Source: a virus
Length of the DNA stretch: 42,352 nt
Reading direction: 5' to 3' (one strand)
IMG/VR virus record: IMGVR_UViG_3300030116_002717
Span: 1,773 to 44,124 of that record
The notes beneath the pieces were generated by a model that saw only the letters and a program-made list of their open reading frames with translations, had not been told where the DNA came from and ran no database searches. The position numbers and the translations under genes were made by a program. This document shows, one piece after another, positions 5,709 through 10,710 of this stretch. Numbering within the stretch: the stretch's first letter is position 1; every line of letters starts with the position of its first letter.

Positions 5709-5949
5709 TTATATAATAGTAGATGTAGAGAAAACAGGCCCTAAAAAAGTTGGTGGCCTACTTCTCACTGAAAAACTAGACGAAAGCAATAGGTACATCA
5801 AAGCTACAATTATCTCTACAGGTAATTTAGTTGAAGGCCTAAAAGATAACGATATTATATATTACGATAAGCATGCTGGGCATGGTATAACCTGGGCAGA
5901 TACAATGTATCATGTAATACGAGCAAGAGATGTAGTACTCGTAGAGTAA
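5692..5949 (+). CDS. groS: Co-chaperonin GroES (Cpn10)
   Basis: An 85-residue GroES. It begins MRAINDYIIVDVEKTGPKKV, matching the N-terminal beta strand of Cpn10. The mobile loop that docks on GroEL is seen as VGGLLLTEK (residues 20-28), close to the GG-I/L-V/L-L consensus. IKATIISTGN and LKDNDIIYY fit the barrel strands, and the C-terminus RARDVVLVE matches the canonical ending. It is about 12 residues shorter than E. coli GroES, with a reduced roof region. It overlaps groEL by 17 bases, so the two are co-translated. A dedicated lid for the phage GroEL is the natural reading; use with host GroEL is also possible. Confidence 0.93.
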   Translation: MRAINDYIIVDVEKTGPKKVGGLLLTEKLDESNRYIKATIISTGNLVEGLKDNDIIYYDKHAGHGITWADTMYHVIRARDVVLVE

Positions 5950-5985
5950 CTACTTCGCTAAACGTGTGATATAGATATTAGACCT

Positions 5986-6027
5986 AAACCTTAAATCACA
6001 AACCTTAAACGGTAAACATTTAAACAA
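5986..6027 (+). repeat. Three tandem 14-bp repeats in the leader of 6049
   Basis: AAACCTTAAATCAC (5986), AAACCTTAAACGGT (6000) and AAACATTTAAACAA (6014) follow each other with a 14-base period. The first ten bases are identical in copies one and two and nearly so in copy three. They lie in the 99-base gap between groES and the next gene. Repeated boxes in a leader suggest a regulator or RNA-binding protein site. Nothing identifies the factor. Confidence 0.5.
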
Positions 6028-6048
6028 ACAATTAAAAAAAAAGAAAAC

Positions 6049-6369
6049 ATGACAAGAAGTGATGAAGTCTACTGCTTTGCTCAAGTTGCAGATAATGATT
6101 CAGCTGGTTTTCCTTTGTCTAGATTAAGATCTATAAACGGAGGAACTGGAGAGCTTATTATAGCTGTTGATGAGCCATCAGGAAACGTTGACGCTATTAC
6201 GCTAACAACTGGCGCAGACGAACTTACTGCAGCACTACAATTATGTAGAGCTTTAAGTGAAGCTACTAGAAATACACAATCAAATGTTGTAGTTCTAGCA
6301 AACGCAGCCGCTGCAACAGCAACAGTGACAGTTGTTCCAGAAATTACTGGATGCAGTACTATAGCTTAA
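6049..6369 (+). CDS. Small virion-like protein, 106 aa, paralogue of next gene
   Basis: The function is not recognised. It shares a layout with the product of 6396-6680: an N-terminal strand, then PLSRLRSINGGTGELIIAVDEP against PVSRLKGMEGKDGTVDISFD. Both then have a TTGADELTA/NTSDEFQA helix start, an Ala-rich helix, and a final beta stretch (VVVLANAAAATATVTVVPEI). It looks like a small beta-plus-helix fold. Ala/Thr/Val richness fits a minor capsid or decoration protein, but this is inference. It is preceded by a 99-base leader with three tandem repeats and an A-rich run just before the ATG. Confidence 0.65.
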   Translation: MTRSDEVYCFAQVADNDSAGFPLSRLRSINGGTGELIIAVDEPSGNVDAITLTTGADELTAALQLCRALSEATRNTQSNVVVLANAAAATATVTVVPEITGCSTIA

Positions 6370-6395
6370 TTATTAACATTGTAAAATAAGAAAAA

Positions 6396-6680
6396 ATGAT
6401 AGAGAAATTTTTAGTTATGCAAACTGCTGCAAACGATGTTATGGTATATCCTGTATCTAGACTAAAAGGTATGGAAGGTAAAGATGGTACTGTTGACATT
6501 AGTTTTGACACAGTTGGAGCTGACGATATATTAACAATCAATACAAGTGATGAGTTTCAAGCAATGCAAGATATTGCTGAAGCTATAGGTGGTAACAAAG
6601 ATGGTGCTATATTACTTGGTGATGACGTAGCAGGTACTTATCTTAGTGCTAGTATTACGTCTATTGGTGATTCAGCATAA
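6396..6680 (+). CDS. Small virion-like protein, 94 aa, paralogue of previous gene
   Basis: It begins MIEKFLVMQTAANDVMVYPV and follows the same pattern as the preceding gene, with conserved SRLKG, an acidic Asp/Thr middle, DEFQAMQDIAEAIG as a helix, and a last beta stretch (GTYLSASITSIG). The two probably arose by tandem duplication and have diverged strongly. It has no signal peptide or catalytic motif. The leader ends AAGAAAAA directly before the ATG, an A-rich start context also seen at the capsid gene. A virion role is likely from location but unproven. Confidence 0.65.
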   Translation: MIEKFLVMQTAANDVMVYPVSRLKGMEGKDGTVDISFDTVGADDILTINTSDEFQAMQDIAEAIGGNKDGAILLGDDVAGTYLSASITSIGDSA

Positions 6681-6683
6681 TAC

Positions 6684-7124
6684 ATGCGATTAACAGCGCA
6701 GGATCTGCGTGATATGAATATCCTTAAGTACTACAGGCTCACGCGTAAGTGGGCCTGTAAGACTTATGGGTTAACTGATGCTGATCTAGAACTACTTATA
6801 TATCTAGATCACAAGGGTAGATTTACCCGTAACGAATTTATCGAGGGTGCTTACACATATTCTTGGGATAAGAAAAGGTGGGAGAAACTCCGATCAGCTG
6901 GCTGGATAGAAGTTTGGCGACATAGAAACAGAACAAGTATTAAGTACTCTGTATATAAAACATCGTTTAAATGCTCACAGCTAGTGACACGAATATATCG
7001 CATATTGCTAGGCGAAGAAGATCTACCAACTTCTGAACGTAGCATTTTTTACAACAACAAGTCGTATACAGATAAAGTCTACAATAAAGCTATAGACGAC
7101 ATGATACGAGATAAAGACAGATAA
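6684..7124 (+). CDS. Winged-helix DNA-binding-like protein, 146 aa
   Basis: Residues about 25-85 read like a MarR-type winged helix. There is a helix (LTDADLELLIYLDHKGRFT), a second helix (NEFIEGAYTY), a recognition-like helix (WDKKRWEKLRSAGWIEVWR) and a wing (HRNRTSIKYSVY). The C-terminal part is charged and helical. It could regulate late genes, or act as a small terminase-like DNA-recognition subunit, since packaging genes lie a few kilobases downstream. The sequence does not decide between them. It is tightly packed, with one base to the next gene. Confidence 0.65.
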   Translation: MRLTAQDLRDMNILKYYRLTRKWACKTYGLTDADLELLIYLDHKGRFTRNEFIEGAYTYSWDKKRWEKLRSAGWIEVWRHRNRTSIKYSVYKTSFKCSQLVTRIYRILLGEEDLPTSERSIFYNNKSYTDKVYNKAIDDMIRDKDR

Positions 7125-7125
7125 C

Positions 7126-7599
7126 ATGCCATTTAAAATGAAAGGTACTGCCATGTATGATAAAGTAAATACAGGCAAAGGAACAACAATGCAGCTGAAG
7201 AAAGAGTTCGGCGGACCTATGGAAATGAAGTCACCTATGGATATGGGTCACTCACCTAAGAAGATGAAGTCACCTATGGATAAAGCACTAGTAGGCGATC
7301 AAGACAAACTAAACGAAGGCTTAAAAAAAGCAATTGAAGCTTCTCCAGAAAAAATGAAAGAAGACTCAGCTATGGATATGAGATCTCCTATGGATTTATC
7401 TCCAAAGAAGCTTACGCAAGATGCTGCTATGAAACTTACTTCAGAAATTAAGAAGAGCGGTATGCCACTCAAAGAAGAAGATGAATCACCTATGGAATTT
7501 GGAATCACGGGAATGGTGAAGTCAATGAGTGACAAACCAATGGGTCTAGGCCAAATGGTAATGCGTAGTGCAACAAGAGGCATGAAACGTCGTAGATAA
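7126..7599 (+). CDS. MPFKMK-type protein with SPMD/SPKK repeats, 157 aa
   Basis: It starts MPFKMKGTAMYDKVNTGKGT, joining the MAFKMK group. The body carries short repeats: KSPMD twice, RSPMD once, SPMEFG once, and SPKK twice (HSPKKM, LSPKKL). Met and Lys are very frequent and the chain is probably disordered. SPKK motifs are known minor-groove binders of AT-rich DNA in histone H1-type tails, so DNA contact inside the head is one possibility. Otherwise the repeats may bind capsid or scaffold. The C-terminus is basic (RSATRGMKRRR). It overlaps the next gene by one base. Confidence 0.65.
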   Translation: MPFKMKGTAMYDKVNTGKGTTMQLKKEFGGPMEMKSPMDMGHSPKKMKSPMDKALVGDQDKLNEGLKKAIEASPEKMKEDSAMDMRSPMDLSPKKLTQDAAMKLTSEIKKSGMPLKEEDESPMEFGITGMVKSMSDKPMGLGQMVMRSATRGMKRRR

Positions 7600-7967
7600 T
7601 GGCATTTAAACTTAATAGGTATAAGCCTATACCAGGTATAGCATCAGGAGGTAGACTAAAAAAGTCTTTAAGCTTTAAAGTAGAGCATAAAGACTTAGAG
7701 CCTGGAGTGCTAGGTGAGGCTTATCCTAATAAGGTTGTTATAAGCAAAGACGTAAAACAAAACACGCCTGAGTACGATAAAGTTATGAGGCACGAAGCTC
7801 AGCACGTGAAAGATATGCAGAGCGGTAGAGCAGGGTTTGGTGACGACTACGTTAGATGGGAAGGTAAGACATTTGCTCGTAAAAACGGTAAGATAAAGTA
7901 TAACGGTACTTGGAAAGAAGAAGGAGACAAATCGTTTCCATGGGAAAAATCAGCTAATAAAGCATGA
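7599..7967 (+). CDS. MAFKLN-type protein with HExxH zincin motif, 122 aa
   Basis: It starts MAFKLNRYKPIPGIASGGRL, a variant of the MAFKMK start. Residues 61-73 read KVMRHEAQHVKDM, a zinc-metallopeptidase HExxH with H65, E66 and H69. A third ligand could be E116 in FPWEKSANKA, in a WExxA setting, as in gluzincins. At 122 residues it is a minimal zincin. It may be a small peptidase acting in head maturation or on the host envelope, or a protein that keeps the fold only. It overlaps the upstream gene by one base and the holin gene by four. Confidence 0.7.
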   Translation: MAFKLNRYKPIPGIASGGRLKKSLSFKVEHKDLEPGVLGEAYPNKVVISKDVKQNTPEYDKVMRHEAQHVKDMQSGRAGFGDDYVRWEGKTFARKNGKIKYNGTWKEEGDKSFPWEKSANKA

Positions 7968-8392
7968 AGAAGATTAAAGACACAGGCCTAGGTAAATGGC
8001 TTAAAAATAAAGCGCCAAACGTACTTGACGTAGTAGGAGACTTTCTACCAGATCAAGGAGCGTTAGGTGTAGTTAAAAACCTTATTGATAAAGATCCAGA
8101 TGTAGATACAGAAGAAGGCATGGCTGCTGTAGATGCTGAGGTTGCTTTTCAAAATAACGTAAGCGAAAGGTGGAAAGCTGATATGGGTAGCGATGTAAAG
8201 CTAGCTAAACTCATTAGGCCACTAACGCTTATATGTTTAATGGGTATGTTCATGCTAACAATGGTTTTTGATAGCGTAGATACATTGCCTTTCAATGTTA
8301 AAGATTCATATGTAGACTTGCTGCAAATACTTATGCTTACTGCTTTTGGTGCATACTTTGCTGGTAGATCTATAGAAAAAGTAAAAAAATAA
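7964..8392 (+). CDS. Probable holin, GTA 3TM-holin type, 142 aa
   Basis: The soluble N-terminal half holds a helix (GALGVVKNLIDKD). It is followed by the SERWKADMGSDVKLAKLIRP block typical of the GTA_holin_3TM family, in which an Arg-Trp and Ser-Asp precede an Arg-Pro at the first span. Two strong membrane segments lie at residues about 86-102 (PLTLICLMGMFMLTMVF) and 118-134 (DLLQILMLTAFGAYFAG), with a basic C-terminus. Holins time lysis by permeabilising the inner membrane. No endolysin is seen next to it. The family assignment is by motif recall. Confidence 0.75.
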   Translation: MKKIKDTGLGKWLKNKAPNVLDVVGDFLPDQGALGVVKNLIDKDPDVDTEEGMAAVDAEVAFQNNVSERWKADMGSDVKLAKLIRPLTLICLMGMFMLTMVFDSVDTLPFNVKDSYVDLLQILMLTAFGAYFAGRSIEKVKK

Positions 8393-8393
8393 A

Positions 8394-8765
8394 ATGGGAA
8401 TTAATTCAACAGAAGTCTCTTATGGCTTTTCACAATTAGGTAATGCTTTCCTTAAAGGAACTGGCGCTTATGTGCCTCCAGCTGGAAAAGTTGTTGTAGC
8501 TGTACAGGTTATATCAGGCAACGCGACGTTCGCTACATTGACACCAGATACATCTGGATATGTAGACGGAACAACTGGCGCTAATCTTGAAGGAACCACT
8601 GCTTTCATAGGTACAACTAAAGTAGCTGCTAACGGAACTAACGCAGAAGTAATACCAAATGACTATCTATTTGTAAGAGGAACTGTGCTTTTTGGTAGGT
8701 TTACAGCTGTTACTTTAGGTGATGCAGACGACGCGGTTATACTTCACTTTGGACCTGCCGTATAA
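8394..8765 (+). CDS. Small beta-rich virion-like protein, 123 aa
   Basis: No family is named with certainty. It is Gly/Thr/Ala-rich with alternating beta strands (GKVVVAVQVISGNATFATLT, DYLFVRGTVLFGRFTAVTL, AVILHFGPAV), typical of small phage decoration or spike-base proteins. No signal peptide, Cys or catalytic motif. It lies between the holin and another beta-rich protein and overlaps the latter by one base (TAATG), so they are probably made together. Confidence 0.6.
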   Translation: MGINSTEVSYGFSQLGNAFLKGTGAYVPPAGKVVVAVQVISGNATFATLTPDTSGYVDGTTGANLEGTTAFIGTTKVAANGTNAEVIPNDYLFVRGTVLFGRFTAVTLGDADDAVILHFGPAV

Positions 8766-9391
8766 TGTTTGGGCTTAGCGTAGGCGCTTCAAGCGCAATA
8801 CAACCTACATCTTATATTATATCAGAGTTAATAACTGTTAGTCACACTAACGGAGCACAAACACTAGTACACAACTCTGGTCAAGGAGAATCTAACTTTA
8901 CTACATCTGGCCTTACCGCTAGTGGTATAAACGCGGTTCTTACAGGTACTTGGATGACTTTGCCGATAGCTGCTTCAATGGTAAGCTTGAATATTAAGAG
9001 CAATATTGTTGCTGATGATATTCCGGCTGGTGGACTTAAACACGCTGTAGTAATGCTCAATCAAGGTCACGTAGTTAGTTCTGGTAGTGCAACATCAGGA
9101 GTAAGGATTAATCGAAACGTAAACCAAGGAACTGCATTATCAGCAGGGCCTAGTTATAGTGCGCCAGGTAATGTTGGTGATATAGGTACATTTGAGATGC
9201 TTGGCCAGATGCCTTCTTTTAACGCGGGTCATAGAGGTTTAGTTATTGGAACAAATTATCTAGCTATGAACAACATTGTTAGTCCTGGTTATTTTAACTA
9301 CACGTTCCAAATACACGCTGATTATCCAACAAAAGATTACAAATTTATACTTGAGCTAGAAGTTAGTATGGATAGCACAGGTTTAGCTTAA
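8765..9391 (+). CDS. Beta-rich virion-like protein, 208 aa
   Basis: The function is not recognised. It has an Ala/Ser-rich start (MFGLSVGASSAIQPTSYIIS), then repeated short strands with Gly, Ser and Asn turns, ending with a cleaner beta pair (YNYTFQIHADYP-like and YKFILELEVSMDS). There is one Trp and no Cys. The composition suits a head decoration, collar or fibre component. It is followed by a short A/T leader (TAATTTAATTTAATT) before the next ATG. Confidence 0.6.
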   Translation: MFGLSVGASSAIQPTSYIISELITVSHTNGAQTLVHNSGQGESNFTTSGLTASGINAVLTGTWMTLPIAASMVSLNIKSNIVADDIPAGGLKHAVVMLNQGHVVSSGSATSGVRINRNVNQGTALSAGPSYSAPGNVGDIGTFEMLGQMPSFNAGHRGLVIGTNYLAMNNIVSPGYFNYTFQIHADYPTKDYKFILELEVSMDSTGLA

Positions 9392-9401
9392 TAAACAATT
9401 T

Positions 9402-9416
9402 TAATTTAATTTAATT
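9402..9416 (+). promoter_or_regulatory. A/T leader repeat before gene 9417
   Basis: TAATTTAATTTAATT ends directly at the ATG. It is the same 15-base core found eight bases before groEL (4113-4127). A translation-initiation leader in the absence of a Shine-Dalgarno site is the likeliest role. Confidence 0.35.
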
Positions 9417-9695
9417 ATGGGAAAAAAGAAAGAAAAGGTAGTAGACCTAAAACCTAATCGTATCACAGACGATCAGCTAAAAGAATTACAAACAGTAGTT
9501 TCAGCTGTAAACAAAGTAAAGTTTGACATTGGAACATTAGAAGCTCAAAAGCATGACGCTCTTCACGCTTTGTTTCAAGGTAATGAAAAGCTAAGAGACT
9601 TACAAGTTAAACTTGAAAAAGATTACGGTACAGCTGATATTAATATTCAGACTGGAGACATAAACTATAAAGACGATGAGCCATCTGATTCGTAA
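9417..9695 (+). CDS. Small coiled-coil protein, 92 aa
   Basis: A basic start (MGKKKEKVVDLKPN), then a long heptad-like helix from ITDDQLKELQTVVSAVNKVK through LEAQKHDALHALF to EKLRDLQVKLEKDYG, and a short acidic tail. Similar short coiled-coil proteins occur in structural clusters of marine podoviruses, but I cannot give a function. Its last 20 bases overlap the next gene, so translation is probably coupled. Confidence 0.65.
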   Translation: MGKKKEKVVDLKPNRITDDQLKELQTVVSAVNKVKFDIGTLEAQKHDALHALFQGNEKLRDLQVKLEKDYGTADINIQTGDINYKDDEPSDS

Positions 9696-9897
9696 GATCA
9701 CTGTAGGTAAAGATTATAAAAATGACGCTATGCACTATTCTGTTGGACAGGAAGTGTATGGCGGTCATACTATATGTGATATATTAGAAGAAACTGATAA
9801 GTACTCTATATATATTAGAAAAGACAAAACTGTTATTCCTTGGAAAGACTTTAATAAGAATATGGCTATATCTGTAGAATATAACTTAGAATACTGA
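9676..9897 (+). CDS. Small conserved-type phage protein, 73 aa
   Basis: It starts MSHLIRKITVGKDYKNDAMH. The pattern is KNDAMHYSVGQEVYGGHTI, then YSIYIRKDKTVIPWKDFNKN, then an IxVEYNLEY end, and suggests a small SH3-like or beta-barrel fold. I recall the same pattern in marine Bacteroidota phage structural clusters but know no function. It overlaps the coiled-coil gene by 20 bases and the next gene by one (TGATG). Confidence 0.65.
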   Translation: MSHLIRKITVGKDYKNDAMHYSVGQEVYGGHTICDILEETDKYSIYIRKDKTVIPWKDFNKNMAISVEYNLEY

Positions 9898-10487
9898 TGC
9901 AAGCGCTTTACAACTTTGTTGTAGAGCCTATAGGTGAAAGATACAACAATAGCACTAAAGTAGGTGACAAAGAGTTAATACTTAACACTGATGTATACAA
10001 CCACTATCACGTCAATAGATTAGCTAAAGTTGTATCTATACCAAAGTTAGGTGATACTGAAATACAAGTTGGTGATACTGTTATAGTTCACTTCAATGTA
10101 TTTAGACGTTGGCATGATGTAAAAGGTAGAGAGCGCAATAGTAAATCATATTACGAAGAAAACAAATACTTCGTAAATGATGATCAGATATTTTTGTACA
10201 AGCGTGACAATGATTGGATGTGTCCACAAGGTTATTGTTTTGTGCAACCTATTAAGGACAATAGCAAACTAAGTGTTGATACTGAAAAACCTTTAGTTGG
10301 CATTGTTAAACATACTGATGGCAGAGCAGAGCTAAACTCTCTTGTAGGTTTTAGACCTAATATAGAGTGTGAGTTCGTTATTGATGGTAAGCGTTTGTAT
10401 CGTATACCATCACAATTTATTACAATTAAATATGAATATCAAGGAGACGAAGAAGAGTATAATCCAAGCTGGGCAGATAGCTGTTAA
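9897..10487 (+). CDS. Protein with two GroES-like barrel halves (tentative), 196 aa
   Basis: Both halves resemble the Cpn10 strand order. In the first, ALYNFVVEPIGER is followed by a loop, then RLAKVVSIP and IQVGDTVIVHFNVFRRW, similar to the GEVLAVG and VGDIVIF strands of GroES. In the second, GYCFVQPIKD is followed by LVGIVKHTDG, NSLVGFRPNIECEFVIDGKR and a closing RIPSQFITIKYEY. No GGxxL mobile loop is clear, so a direct GroEL lid function is doubtful. It could be a co-chaperonin-fold structural protein upstream of the terminase genes. The fold call is an inference by eye. Confidence 0.55.
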   Translation: MQALYNFVVEPIGERYNNSTKVGDKELILNTDVYNHYHVNRLAKVVSIPKLGDTEIQVGDTVIVHFNVFRRWHDVKGRERNSKSYYEENKYFVNDDQIFLYKRDNDWMCPQGYCFVQPIKDNSKLSVDTEKPLVGIVKHTDGRAELNSLVGFRPNIECEFVIDGKRLYRIPSQFITIKYEYQGDEEEYNPSWADSC

Positions 10488-10710
10488 TGAGCTTATCAAA
10501 GTAGCAGAAGAAAAAATCATCACTAACACTGAAGATGATGTATCTGCTGATAGGCTTAAAAACGCTGCTGCTACAAAGAAGCTTGCGATTTTTGACGCTT
10601 TCGAGATATTAGCTAGAATCCAAGAAGAACAAAACTTACTAGATGGTAAGTCTCCAGAAGAAAAGAAAGAGCGTGTCTTCAAAGGTTTTGCTGAAGGTAG
10701 ATCTAAATAA
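10432..10710 (+). CDS. Possible terminase small subunit, 92 aa
   Basis: I chose the ATG at 10432 (MNIKETKKSIIQAGQIAVNE). A longer frame from 10369 would overlap the previous gene more deeply and add a non-conserved leader. The protein is almost entirely helical and charged (ELIKVAEEKIITNT, DRLKNAAATKKLAIFDAFEI, EERVFKGFAEG-like end). It directly precedes TerL, sharing TAATG. Small all-helical proteins in this place are often small terminase subunits, but no helix-turn-helix is clear. The first 56 bases overlap the 196-aa gene. Confidence 0.55.
   Translation: MNIKETKKSIIQAGQIAVNELIKVAEEKIITNTEDDVSADRLKNAAATKKLAIFDAFEILARIQEEQNLLDGKSPEEKKERVFKGFAEGRSK

Noticed and set aside
10369-10431. Upstream start for the possible small terminase
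   Set aside because: It would be hydrophobic leader sequence fully inside the 196-aa gene; ATG 10432 begins the helical protein.
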